A stretch of 64,000 nucleotides of DNA from the NCBI GenBank assembly GCA_026874595.1, contig CM049317.1, forward strand, positions 58,766,118 to 58,830,117. Direction: 5' to 3'. The notes beneath the pieces are model-generated. The model was not told the origin of the DNA, searched no databases, and worked only from the letters and a program-made list of their open reading frames with translations. Made by a program: the position numbers and the translations under genes. The number at the start of each line of letters is the position of its first letter. Position 1 is the first letter of the stretch. Source of the stretch: Sipunculus nudus (taxonomy: Eukaryota > Annelida > Sipuncula > Golfingiida > Sipunculidae). This document shows, one piece after another, positions 1 to 10,315 of the stretch.

Positions 1-37
<37 letters not shown>
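1..37. repeat. (TA)n microsatellite
   Basis: Perfect TA dinucleotide run that continues out of the window on the left. Confidence 0.95.
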
Positions 38-45
<8 letters not shown>

Positions 46-929
46 TAATATTAATCTTCTATGAGGTTTATTTTGAATTGGCGGGTTTTTAAAAGGGCTG
101 CTGTCTTAAACCCTTTAAAGAAATTATGACATGTATTTGAAATATAATTTTTTCACCCATAAAGGTATGATTAAAGCTGGAGTAATCTTCTGTTGATATA
201 TGCACCGACTCAAGAATTGTCGAAAATGTATGTATTTTTCCTTCAAGTTTCACGTATTCTGCCTTCTTCGATAAAAAATGTTCATTACGCATGATATAAA
301 CATTCGACCGATCCATATACTGTAATTAGTTCTAGAGGAAGGAGAAAAAAGTTTGTGTGTGTATGCCCTTTTTTGGCAAATGATGCTGGGTCGTGTTAAT
401 GCATCTAAGCAGAAAATTTGAGGCAGAGAGTAAGGGAGCACTTTAACAAAATCCCTTATTTCACATACGTTTTTATGTGTATCCATTTGAGTGAGCAAAA
501 TATCTATCAGCTGCCACGTTTTCACACATACAAAAATCATTTCCCTGGAATTTTACCGATATCTGGTGTGTTACAGTGCATCTGCACTATCTAGGGCCAC
601 CATAAGGTATACATTAACTATATGAAGAACCATAATCAGCTTTTAGAGCGTTACAATTTTATCAATATGTCAGATCAAGACTTGACTGTATATATACTGT
701 CATTACACAATGCACAGAAGTGGACGAACAAGAGAACGAATCTGCTGTTTAGTGTTAGTGGGCGTCACAATCTGACCCCCACAATGCATCGTGGTTTCTA
801 AATACACATATGGCGAAAGGACTATAGAAAATATAGTGAAGAGGATATTGTAGTCGTTTAGATATGTTGGATGAGCAAGTTTTTTAATTACATAAACGTT
901 GGTGTGTTTTTTTTCGTAAAGACTTCAGG

Positions 930-1180
930 GAATAAGTAATATTTTGCAAACATGCGCCTGTGAAGTGTAAACAGAAAGTGTTTCCTTGAAATCTAGCAAA
1001 TTTTGCTTTCTAAGTTTGACAGTTGAGAAAAATGGTCCTGGCCGTCCCACACTGCCTTTTAGGAAACGTTCGTTTTGAGTACAAACGACCTCTGGCGGTA
1101 GAGTGCTGTCATTAGTGACGCATATTAGAAAGGGATGAGCTTGACAGACACATGCATGGGTTGTCCGTGGCACCTATATT
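930..1180 (-). repeat. dispersed repeat, copy A (second copy near 41475-41650)
   Basis: On the minus strand the stretch GAAACACTTTCTGT, followed by a CGCATG and CAAAATATTACTT block, also occurs on the plus strand at about 41590-41645 with similar spacing. A CGCCAGAGG motif lies 100-130 bases before it in both copies. The two copies look related over roughly 170 bases. The class is unknown; reading frames across both copies are partly preserved (KETLSVY..AH..KILL), which could be chance or a decayed coding element. Confidence 0.5.
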
Positions 1181-1798
1181 TGACATCCCTTCTGACAGCC
1201 TTGAAGTATGTTAAACAGGTAGTATGACGACTACACCCATTTGACAGCTATAAAATTGTCGATATGGACTTTCTAAATTTTCAGTTCACCCTCTTCAGGT
1301 GGTATTTTGTATTTACCGCCGTTAACAGGTTTGTCTGTAACAGGGTTGCTAAAAATAGTTATGAACGAATATTTATGAAATATATTTAAGCGGGCTATTG
1401 TACCGAGCGCTGCCTTTACCATGCCCTTACGTGACTGGCTGACACAAGTGTTACGTCATATTCAGAATTTAGATGTAAATTAATTTACCAGTACACGTTG
1501 GTTTTATACTTTTGGAATTAGGCATGACAATGTCAGAAATACTGGGTTTTCAATGTTTTTTATCAATTTAGTTGGAGGGTTCATTTAGTTGACATCAAAG
1601 TAGAGTACCAATGAAATTTTGACAAAAATAAAGAAAATAAATTTTCTGTCAGGAAATGGCGTCAGTTTGCCAGAATCTCTATTTATAAATACAAAAGTAT
1701 CATATATTATAATGGAAATTTGAATTGGTTTGTTTGACCTAAATATGATATACAAAAAGACACACGGACGGACGGACATGCATCAGGTCACGACTTAC

Positions 1799-2033
1799 CT
1801 AAAACGCTGGTCGATTCTTGCTTTTTCAATCCTTTTGTCTTTGGCTCTTCTGTTTTGGAACCAGATTTTTATCTGTGTCTCTGACAGCCTTAGCGTGTCT
1901 GCCAGCTCCAGGCGGCGGGACCGGCTTATGTACTCGGCTCTCTGGTACTCAGTCTCCAGACGGAGAGTCTGCTCGGCTGTGAACGTCGTTCTCTGCCGCC
2001 TTGTGGCGCTGTCACGTCGTCGGCGCCGAGGAA
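1799..2033 (-). CDS. ro: homeobox exon of rough-type transcription factor
   Basis: The exon encodes 77 full codons flanked by split codons. The homeodomain starts [16 protein letters not shown] and is exactly 60 residues long. Helix 3 reads [20 protein letters not shown], with the invariant Trp48, Phe49, Gln50, Asn51 and Arg53, so it should bind TAAT-type sites with Gln50 specificity. The combination of EYISRSRR before helix 2 and [10 protein letters not shown] after helix 3 is characteristic of Rough rather than of Hox, Engrailed or Even-skipped proteins. The acceptor is TGTAG before base 2033 and the donor is AG|GTAAGT after base 1799. Reading past the donor gives a stop after two further residues, which supports splicing there. 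Confidence 0.93.
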
Positions 2034-5000
2034 CTACATGAAAAGAGGTTGGATAATATATAGAAGCTAATCTGCACAAGATATTTTCTTGACAAAACTT
2101 ATGTCAATCAGTCACCGGCTGTTAAATTCCAAATACAGGCGGCTCTAACATTCACACAAATACAAGCATAAACAAACAATAGCAAGTAAAACAACAACAG
2201 CAGTAATAATAATAATAATAATAATACATTTTTATTATTATCATTATTATTATTCATAACGCATCGAATTACTTAATAGAAGAACTCCATCTTTCTTTAT
2301 GTGACCATAATAAATAAAGAGATAATTGTGAACCTGTATAGTTTATTTTTGTTATGTTTAATCAAAACAGATAGTTAAGATAAGGGGAAGGGGAGGAAGT
2401 CGTTATTATTATTATTATCATTATTATTATTATTATCATCATATATTTTTATCTATATCAGAGACAGAACAGAGACAGAGATTTAAAAAAAAAAAGCGGA
2501 ACCAGTCAATAAATACCAGCAGCTTAACAGCAGCTGACTGATACTATTATTGTGCTAAATCACAATTCAGCTAAGATTCCTTGTGAATGGAATGGGCAAT
2601 GCGGTATGCATAATGCGGACATAATCGCTATTCACTAAATACATAAGTACATGTTGCGGCATGTGTAATGCATATGTTACAACCCACATTGTAATAACCG
2701 GCACATATTGTAATAACAACCCATATTGTAATAAAAAAACCGGCTTATATTGAAATAACCATATCCTGTCCATATTGTAATATAATCGTAAGTGGGTAAA
2801 ACGACCCATATTGTAATAAAATCGTAAGTGGTAAAAATGGCCAATAATGCTGAAGTTAAAATTTCATGCAAATTAACCTAGACAATTCAAATATTAATTT
2901 CTCTTCACACGAATGGGTAAGTGAACATACAAGTATGAAAAGCCACTGGATTTACATAATGACTTTCTGTTTAAATGAACCAAAATGCCGGTGACCAAGC
3001 AAATAGGAGCAGAATATGGCCACGAGTTGTGTCAATACTTTTGTGTAAAACAGTGTTTTGAATGGATGATAAAGTATTTAAACAGAATAGCTCGAAAATA
3101 AGGTAATGGTCCAAAATAAACACCAGTTGCAAATCTTTTACCTGACAATAATACTCTGACCCAAAGTAAGTTTTAGATAATCAACAATATTGGAGAGCTA
3201 GCTCAAACTTGTACAGAACCGAGCGATAATGGGTGATCAGATATAGTTTACGAGCTTGGAAATAAGTTCAAGGTAGAAAATATATATCAGGTGCAAATCT
3301 GTCTCTCGTGACTAATATTGCAGTCGAAGGTTAGTTTTTGAAAACACGGTCATATTGGAACTCTAGCACACAGGGGCAGAAGAAACAAAAAAAATAATCA
3401 GTAGTTTTGCACTCGGGGGGCCCAAGAAAATTCAACTAAACATTTAGCCCAAAATTTTGATAAAAAAAATTAAACTCATCAACCCTTGAATCGTCCCCTC
3501 CATACGGAGAGAGGCTTAATAAATGAAGTTAAGGAGAACTGTTATATGTTGTTAAAATGAAGAAAATGGAGAAAATTCAAGAATATTATGCACACTAGTA
3601 CCAAGGGCAATTCATCCGTTTTTTCATATCTGTCTTTGTTCAGTAGCTCGGAGAATAATTCATGGTGAGATGCGCTAAAAATGAACAATATTGGCCAGTT
3701 TCATTACAATATGGGACTGTTATTACAATATGGGTCGGTATTACGGCCCAGATCGTAATAACCATTCCATATGTATTAATGGCTCGTATTGTAGTAGAAA
3801 TGGCCATTTTTTGTATTAAAACGGCCAATTTTATAATAATAGCTAATACTGTTATAATGAATGAGTACCATTGTAATAACTTTACCGCGCCTTTGCTCAG
3901 CATTGTGGGCGTAAAAAAGGCAAAAAAGCCAATATTGTAAAAAAAAATAAAGTTTAGTTGATAATGATTCAATTTATATCAAATTTACTTAGACAAAATA
4001 AATATTGACTTCTTGTGAAGCGAATGCTTACGTGAACATACAAATATGAAAAGTACTGGATTTCAATTATGACTGCATCTGTTATACGTACTTATGAGTA
4101 ACCAAAATGGCTGTCATTCTAGAAGGTATTCTCAAACGAAATATCGCCTGTTAGAGTTTGGATTTATTCTTGAGCTTTAACATGTGTTATTTCAATATGG
4201 GCCGTTTTTTCCACTTCTCGTTTTTATTACAATATGGGTCGGGTATGAACATTACAATATGGGTAGTTTTCATAACAATATGGGCCGTTATTACAATATG
4301 GGTCGTTTTTATTACAATATGGGTCGTAACAGCGTTTCCGGCAAAACGACTTTTTGAGCGGTTTTTGCCGGTTCCGCATGGTATACCGGAACGACACATA
4401 GAAAATATGCGTGCTGCCCTGCCGGTACATATGAAATCACTCGCGCATTCCGTACGTTAGGAATCTCAGCTTTATAGGGTTCGCGCGCCCCTTTGTGACC
4501 TTCTTTTATACGACCCTTAGAGCTCTCAGGGCTGTCGTCTTAATATAGACCTGTCCAATGTAGATTTATATGTGAACTATATTTTTAAATAAAGCTGATG
4601 GCAATAATGGCAATTTAGCAAACAAAAGGTATGTGGAAAAATTTAGTCCAAAGTTTGGTGTCGGTTGTTTAAGCAGGGGGGATCCATTATTAAGGATAAG
4701 AAGGGGTTCAACTCAGGAGGATTAATGACAAAACCTCAACTAGGGACCCATTGGTCTCGACGCTCAGCTGACTTGTCTATTAATATAGTTTTAATGAGCT
4801 TTTTCAAAGTGCGGGCCCTGTGACCTTGACCTTGACCTTGTGAAAAAATCTAAGAACTTACTATCCTTGAACATACAGCATTAAGATTATTATAACAATT
4901 TATTTTAAATAAGGGGGGGTCTACTATTAAACAGACACTTTGATCTTAGCAAGTAATTCGTATCTAAAAGAGTTTAACTATAAGTGTGTTCAAGGATATA

Positions 5001-7351
5001 GTTGTAGAAACAGTGAAACCTCGTTGTGTTGAACTCCGTTAAGTAAATTTCCCGCAAGTGTCGCATTCGAAGGTGGAGTTCCTGCAAAACACCGTTAAAA
5101 CCTTACTAATTTAACTCCTTTTGTGTCGAACTCGGATGTGTCGAAAAACTTTATGTGTCGAGGTGTTTTGTTGGTCCCCAGCTAGTATTTCTATCGCTTA
5201 ACTCGAAGTCATGTCGCTTGAATGGTTGGATAACAGTGCACGGCCCGTCAATCGTGATTGGGCCGTGATGACCGGTTATACATAATTAATACCGGTGTAA
5301 CAGGCCAGATTATACCCCCTGCCCAGTTTATACCCGGGTATATTTTAGCCTAGGCCCGATTATACCCCGGGGTATATTCCGGCCTAGGCTGTTTTATACC
5401 CCTCCAGGCCAATTTATACCCCTGACACGAATCACAGAAACTGACTTGTATCAGGCCAGATGCGGATATCCATTTGATCAACAGTATTTAAACATACCTA
5501 ATCTTAATTCTTATAAATTATTTGTAATATCTATTTTCTATCACCACGCATTATTAAATATCAGATTAAAATAATTAAGGGCTACTCCAAACCATGGATC
5601 ATTCATCCTTTGGATTATGCATGATATCAGAATCATGTGTGAATTTAAATGTAAGTTTAATTCAACACTGTCACGTTAAAACTTACAATATTAGTTTTGA
5701 TACGAAATAACTATAGAGAATAACATATTTAGTAACTTCCTTAAGCCAAAATTTATTCAATTGAAATTACATTAGCACTGTACTTTTAAATACTTTTATA
5801 AATATTTGTACATCGTGTTACTATTTGCTGATAGAGTTATTTTAAATGTGGATATTGTGTGGTCGGTTTGAACTAACTTGAACTCTCATATTAGATGATG
5901 ATATAATTTCGGAAAATCCAAAGACATAACACTGTTATGTAGTATAACGCGTTTATACACACTTACATACCGAACGCCTTAGATATCATTCACTTATACA
6001 CTCGATTATTACATTAAATTAATAAAAACACTGACAGAAGGCGAGTCATTTCGTAAAAAAATACAATTATTTAAGGTATAAAGCACAGCTTTTAAAAGCA
6101 AAAGGGGGTATAATCGAGCCTAAGGGGGTATAAAATGGACTAGGCCAGAATATACCCCGGGGTATGATCTGGCCTGGCCCATTTTATACCCCGGGTATAG
6201 TTTTGGCTAGGCCAGATTATTAATAAACTAAAACAAAACGAAATCTTGTGTCTAGGATAAACATACAGGACTCTATATATAGGGAGGAAGATGACACCTT
6301 GCAGACTGACTCTTATTTACCATAGAGCACGTCAAACTGCTTTACTGCTTCACTTTTGTATTTACCTAATCCTATTTTGGTGGTACTTATGTGCTTTTTA
6401 ACTATTAATAAATAAATTTAATATAAAGTTTATGTTGTTCTTTCACGCAAACATTTGTTAGTACTATATAATATAGGCCCTATACATAAGAAGTATTTAT
6501 CGATAATAATCAAGGCTGAAGAAGGTTGAATATAATGAACATCGGTTGTCTCGAACTCCGGTTGTGACAAAGTAAATTAAACAGTCCCTTGACACAACGA
6601 GGTTTTACTTTATATGTAAACTCTCTCATTATAAAAAAAAATCTATAGTCGATGTTCTGTAATATTTTCAACGATAATATTTATATAAAATAAATATTAT
6701 CGGTGAATGAAAATATGAAATATTATATAAAATTATAACAGAAATGTTAGAAAAACTCCAACAAGTCACAATTATATTTTGTACAGATTTAATACGAGGA
6801 GTCGATAAATTCTGTTATTCACTCCTGCGCATAAAACTCTTTTTTTTTATTTATTTTTTTATTTGCAGTCTGTGACTATAACAAAATAATGAATTTCAGA
6901 ATTCATTAATCCAAAATTACAACTCCACATTTGCCATGTTTAGCTCCACAAACAGTCGTCAACTGCACGATAAAATATACCCTGAAAACGATATACTAGA
7001 CTTACCATATGCATATGGTCTGCTAATGCATGTTGAAATATACCCTGAAAATTACACATTTTACTTACCATATAACTTTGGGAAAAGAAAGGCATGACCA
7101 GGAGGGCCGAACTGTTGCGTACACGCACCGGGATACGGAAAGTGTGATAGCGACGTTTGCTGGTATAACCCGGAAGGTGATCTCTCTTCCGGTTCCTCCG
7201 CGGTCACATGACCTCTTACGAGACCCAGTGGACCTCGATAGAGCGTTCGATCAGATGAGCCATCTCGCTTTGTGGTCAGTTCACACACTGGCGGACCATG
7301 TCGACCCACGTGCACTGGTATCGGGCGCTTAATGTTTCCTGTAAACGCCAT
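1799..7351 (-). CDS. ro: rough-class homeobox gene, two of its exons (spliced, 3' end unresolved)
   Basis: The model joins 7069-7351 and 1799-2033 on the minus strand across a 5.0 kb intron. Exon 1 ends in phase 1 at G|GTAAGT and exon 2 begins in phase 1 after a TAG acceptor, so the frame is kept (the junction codon becomes Val). The product would be a nuclear DNA-binding transcription factor: about 94 N-terminal residues, a short basic stretch of five Arg, then a complete 60-residue homeodomain. Arthropod rough acts in photoreceptor patterning; its role in this organism is unknown. Exon 2 ends in AG|GTAAGT in phase 2, so at least one more exon should lie below 1799, but I could not identify it. 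The class assignment comes from the homeodomain and is firm; the link to exon 1 is an inference from phase and splice sites. Confidence 0.7.
2200..2440. repeat. AAT/ATT trinucleotide tracts
   Basis: Runs of AAT (about 2205-2226) and ATT/ATC (about 2233-2252 and 2403-2440) flank an AT-rich stretch inside the rough-type intron. Confidence 0.8.
2685..2830 (-). repeat. cluster of TTACAATATGGG motifs, reverse orientation
   Basis: Five or six copies of a motif whose minus-strand form is TTACAATATGGG are spaced 15-40 bases apart. The same motif recurs in forward orientation near 3700-3740 and 4190-4330, still within the rough-type intron. Confidence 0.8.
2865..3000 (+). repeat. direct repeat, copy 1 (copy 2 at about 3975-4115)
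   Basis: Both copies contain GTGAACATACAA(G/A)TATGAAAAG followed by ACTGGATTT and a stretch ending in AACCAAAATG. They are in direct orientation about 1.1 kb apart, each next to a TTACAATATGGG cluster, so they appear to belong to one larger repeated unit. Confidence 0.6.
3090..3450 (+). repeat. dispersed repeat also found near 51790-51990
   Basis: Shared blocks include a TCAAGGTA start, (A/G)TATCAG(G/T)TG(C/T)AAATCTGT, GACTAATATTG and GTTTTGCACTCG in the same order. Within 3090-3300 a weaker second copy of the same unit is visible. Confidence 0.5.
3695..3950 (+). repeat. second, degenerate TTACAATATGGG cluster
   Basis: Two clear forward copies (near 3704 and 3721) are followed by degenerate ATTGTAATAA and TATTGTA pieces up to about 3940. 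Overlapping ORFs on both strands here are products of the repeat, not genes. Confidence 0.65.
4185..4335 (+). repeat. third TTACAATATGGG cluster, forward orientation
   Basis: Seven or so copies of TTACAATATGGGTCGTT-like units stand nearly head to tail, several only 15-20 bases apart. The adjoining 4335-4480 segment is related to 17890-18010. Confidence 0.85.
4335..4480 (+). repeat. dispersed repeat related to 17890-18010
   Basis: Both contain GGCAAAACG, a TTTT(G/A)CCGGTT block, a GTATGGTAT-like block and GGA(A/G)CGACACAT in the same order. Confidence 0.5.
5011..6610. mobile_element. Tigger/pogo-like non-autonomous DNA transposon (outer element)
   Basis: The left end reads CAGTGAAACCTCGTTGTGTT at 5011 and the right end is its inverted counterpart, ending CGAGGTTTTACTT at 6610. 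The CAGT..AACCTCGTT pattern is the known terminal signature of Tigger/pogo elements of the Tc1/mariner superfamily. No transposase is visible, so it is non-autonomous and diverged. It lies in the intron of the rough-type gene. Exact TA target duplications are not evident. Confidence 0.6.
5302..6215. mobile_element. inner inverted-repeat element with TATACCCCGGGGTATA arms
   Basis: Arms of about 110-125 bases at 5302-5428 and 6100-6215 are inverted copies of each other. Each holds several TATACCCC/GGGGTATA units and (G/C)GGCCTAGGC-like blocks; the 16-base TATACCCCGGGGTATA is itself a palindrome. The central 670 bases are AT-rich without an ORF. It sits inside the Tigger-like element and may be an insertion or the element's own subterminal structure. 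Confidence 0.6.
6943..7074 (-). repeat. 63-base tandem duplication at the exon 1/intron boundary
   Basis: On the minus strand ATATGGTAAGT, 15-20 variable bases, then TTTTCAGGGTATATTT occurs twice with a 63-base period (donors at 7068 and 7005). The proximal copy includes the splice donor of the candidate first rough exon. Confidence 0.7.
7069..7351 (-). CDS. ro: candidate first coding exon of the rough-type gene
   Basis: The exon opens with ATG at 7351, one codon after two in-frame stops, so this Met is the first possible start unless an undetected intron lies just upstream. It codes for 94 residues without a recognised domain: a basic, Pro/Gly-containing N-terminus, an acidic patch (TAEEPEE), then an aromatic and Pro-rich end with [16 protein letters not shown]. 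The donor is ATATG|GTAAGTAAA in phase 1, matching the homeobox exon. Low-complexity N-termini of this kind are usual in ANTP-class proteins. The ORF is GC-richer than its flanks. An alternative is that the ORF is fortuitous and the true first exon lies elsewhere. Confidence 0.55.
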
Positions 7352-7479
7352 CCGTTATTATTAAAAGCCTTTGTATCATGCAATATTGCTGTAGTTACAC
7401 TATTTCATTGAGTCATTATAACTTATCAAAAAATAAAATGTCATTAATGTTACTTTTTATATAACCAATCTGAAGTGAT

Positions 7480-8350
7480 TTAATCTGTCATCAGATTAAC
7501 CAGCTGTTAGTATCTCTATTTGTTTAACAGCCAATAGTTCAAACATATTAGCCGGTTCTGTTGCTGACACTTAAACACAATTCCCATTTTCAGCGACAAG
7601 ACAGAAAATGTCCCCGTCTAAAACTGGACCCAGTGTCTGTCCTCTAATTATCAGGTAGTGGCAATTTTACTCCTGAGAAAACCACGATGATCTTTAACAG
7701 TCAGCGCATCTTTTCATCTCCTCTCTGTTTACCTTGAGTGTCCCGCATCAGTCGCACTCGTTAACCTCAAAGCAAATCCGATAATTAAAAATTCTTCAAT
7801 TTACACCGCAAAGTGCCGTCAAACGGGCGGGCGGAGTCCCGCGGGAGTGGAGCGACGTCGTGAGGACGTCAAGAGACATATGAACAGAAAAGGAGACACA
7901 ACACTTTTATACCTTAAGCCTGTACTTGTTCAGGATTAAGATAATTTATGTGGACAAATTATCTGCCAATTTCCGAAAGCTTCTCATTTCCTCCCCATTA
8001 GGCGCACACAGCCGGAGCTTTTGTGTGAAGGAAACGCGGGCACCTGCCCTTCTTGGGCTGGCGGGGACCAGCAGGGATGAGGAGGCTGGAGCTTACGTGC
8101 GGCGCACTGTGCTAATTGTACATCTAATGAAACAGTCGCTAGGTAATTGATCGTAGTAATTAGGCTCCAGTACGGGATCACGCTAGCCTCGCGTTACCTT
8201 TCTCCGACCGGCTGCCTTTGCTAGACAGTGATTAACCCGTTCTTTGGGGTTGGAAGTGGACAGGTGATCGGTCTTTGGGGCTGGCGGGTAGGCAGCTGGC
8301 GTGAGGAGCCGCCAGGGCTTGGCCAGCTTAAACCCCGCAGCAATGCTATT
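7480..8350. promoter_or_regulatory. GC-richer conserved-looking block upstream of the rough-type gene
   Basis: The stretch has no convincing coding exon and no repeat found elsewhere in the window, in contrast to its surroundings. It contains homeodomain-type cores (CTAATTATC near 7650, GCTAATTG near 8110, GGTAATTG and GTAATTAG near 8140-8165), CAGCTG E-boxes near 7500 and 8293, TGACA-type sites and CRE-like GACGTC. It covers the region just 5' of the candidate first exon, so it is a plausible promoter and enhancer. Real conservation cannot be judged from one sequence. Confidence 0.35.
7904..7911 (-). promoter_or_regulatory. candidate TATA box for the rough-type gene
   Basis: On the minus strand this reads TATAAAAG, about 550 bases upstream of the putative start codon at 7351. 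Just downstream in the transcript sense are two GACGTC palindromes (near 7852 and 7865) and a GC-rich stretch near 7830. Together these resemble a core promoter followed by a 5' UTR. No transcript start was seen directly. Confidence 0.35.
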
Positions 8351-8599
8351 AAGTGGCTCTCCGGGATTTCAGTTCTAAAGACCTGCACGATATTATACAA
8401 CTGGCCGCTTGTATCCCTGTCTTACAGTACGAGGTTTGATCAGCCATTTTGTCTGCAAACAGGTATTTTATTCCGCACCGGTCGCTGTTGTACCGCATAA
8501 TTACCGTCACCTGACTCTAACGCTGGTCATGTTCTTTCTTCAAAGAACCAATGTCTGCAATAAATGTTATGAGCAATCCTATACACCATAAAGAATTAT

Positions 8600-9080
8600 T
8601 TTGTTTTTAATACCAGGCGCATTATGAACCATGATGTATTTAAACAGACTACTGTCAACATGATGAAATGTCCCATTTCACTCTCAGATGGACGCAAGGT
8701 CACATTAAAGACCCCATTAAAGAAGGATTTTGGTATTCGATATCTCTACGTGATTTCATGAACCAGACAGTCTCTGTATAAAAGCTCTTAATAACCACTT
8801 ACATACTGTCTGTTCGTAATTTATAACAACAACAAATTTAAAACATCAGATGTTGATTTTATCTTGACTTCTGGTATGCGGTAAACTTTTGAGAAATGAA
8901 ATCGTACAATTTGAATTCAGTTTCAGTCTACAGGGCATATATACATATAATGTATACTTTTATTTTTTTTTTCTCCAGGGTTGGTAGCAATCTAGCCACG
9001 ATATCATGGCAATCATATTTTATAACTAATACATCGAATGAATAAATATCGAACTCAACAGACACGCCCATGGTAAATCT
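8600..9080. other. AT-rich intergenic stretch
   Basis: I see no gene, RNA or repeated element here beyond short A/T runs. Confidence 0.5.
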
Positions 9081-9082
9081 AC

Positions 9083-9463
9083 AATTTTATTTTTTTATAC
9101 TTTTGGTGGAGATAACCCACTCCATTGTTTATGCTCTCTTATCTAATTCTTAATCTAGGTATGTACATCTGCAGAGTTACATTTCGGTTTTGGATTACCT
9201 AGCAGTAGCACTCGGCTCCTAATATATTATTTTTTGTATCCTGATGTCCGCATTACTGGGTCATTACACCAAGGAACCCCCAAAGACGCACTCGTTTGTG
9301 AGGGATACCCGACTGTAGAGCACAGCCTTCCCATTAAGCCTGCAGAGCGCTCACCCTGGGTTGGTGAGGGCCGACCGTGAAAATTTCACCGCTTCGGCTG
9401 AGATTTGAACTCACGACCTCCCGGCTTGAGTCCTGTGCTCGACCCCTGAGCCACAGAAGCCGG
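9083..9463 (-). mobile_element. tRNA-derived SINE, copy 1
   Basis: On the minus strand the element starts near 9463 with a tRNA-like head: an A-box-like TGGCTCAGGGGTCGAGC at about 9437-9453 and a B-box-like GAGTTCAAATC at about 9402-9412. An unrelated body follows, and the element ends in an A-rich tail near 9083-9098. Two further copies in the same orientation lie at 21093-21513 and 55194-55597. All share the body blocks TTAAGCCTGCAGAGCG-like and (G)GGGGCCGACCGT-like (plus strand). Confidence 0.75.
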
Positions 9464-9909
9464 TTGGTAAATCATTACTTTATTCAGACTGGTTTTGGCT
9501 ATATATTGATGGCCCATAAGGTTGGTGATAATAAATGGTTTATATGGTGTTTAATCAAAAAGATTGACAGACATAGCACTACAGAACTGGAGTCATAACG
9601 TAAAGACGTGTTAAGCTACAGTACAATGGTCTTTTTAATTCTATGCTGAGTGTTAAAAACATAGTTGTTTATCCAATAATTACCAAAGAACGGCATTAGC
9701 CAAATTTGGATGTCCAGATCATAAGTATCAAATGGAAACAGGACGACAGAAAGGATTGGATAGTGAAGAATTGGTCTGTAAATATTGTATCAGGTATGGA
9801 TATAACATTAAAGAAGATGAGAGTCATTTTTTTTGTGTGAGTACCTGTATATGATAATTTGGGATTTAAATACTTTGAAAAGATATGCAAATATTAGAAC
9901 AATATTTAA

Positions 9910-10036
<127 letters not shown>

Positions 10037-10074
10037 GAGAGCTGGTTAGTTAGTAGTTAGTTCGCTCCTCGGTT

Positions 10075-10315
10075 TTCGTTGTGTAGTTTTAATAACGATT
10101 AAAATATAACGAAAAGGTGATCAAGGATTTTGTGTTTTAGACACCATTTGGGTCTTTATTTTTCCACTGGTAACGTTTAAAATTAACAGGTCATAAGCAT
10201 CTCAAAAAAGGTACGTCTTCAGTCCATTTTTAAACTGATCAAGTTTAAAGACGTCTCGTTAATCATCTGGTAAGTTGTTCCAGATAACTCGTGCCACATG
10301 GGAACCGACAGACTA
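10075..10315 (-). mobile_element. 3' relic of a CR1/jockey-type LINE
   Basis: The minus strand from about 10305 encodes RVIWNNLPDD, a stop, then RDVFKLDQFKNGLKTYLF and a stop. The pattern WN.LP....(R)....L..FK..LKTYLF is the usual C-terminal end of ORF2 in CR1/L2/jockey-like LINEs. One internal stop shows it is dead. Confidence 0.5.

Larger units (their letters stand above)
1..1798. other. 3' flank of the homeobox exon; no gene recognised
   Basis: This holds a (TA)n tract at the very start, a dispersed repeat at about 930-1180, and AT-rich unique sequence. The last exon of the rough-type gene is expected here or beyond the window edge. Minus-strand ORFs near 250-540 and 925-1173 show no family resemblance. 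Confidence 0.5.

Noticed and set aside
1730-2041. Plus-strand 103-codon ORF
   Set aside because: It is the antisense shadow of the homeobox exon.
7030-7332. Plus-strand 100-codon ORF
   Set aside because: It lies antisense to the candidate first rough exon, which has splice and phase support.
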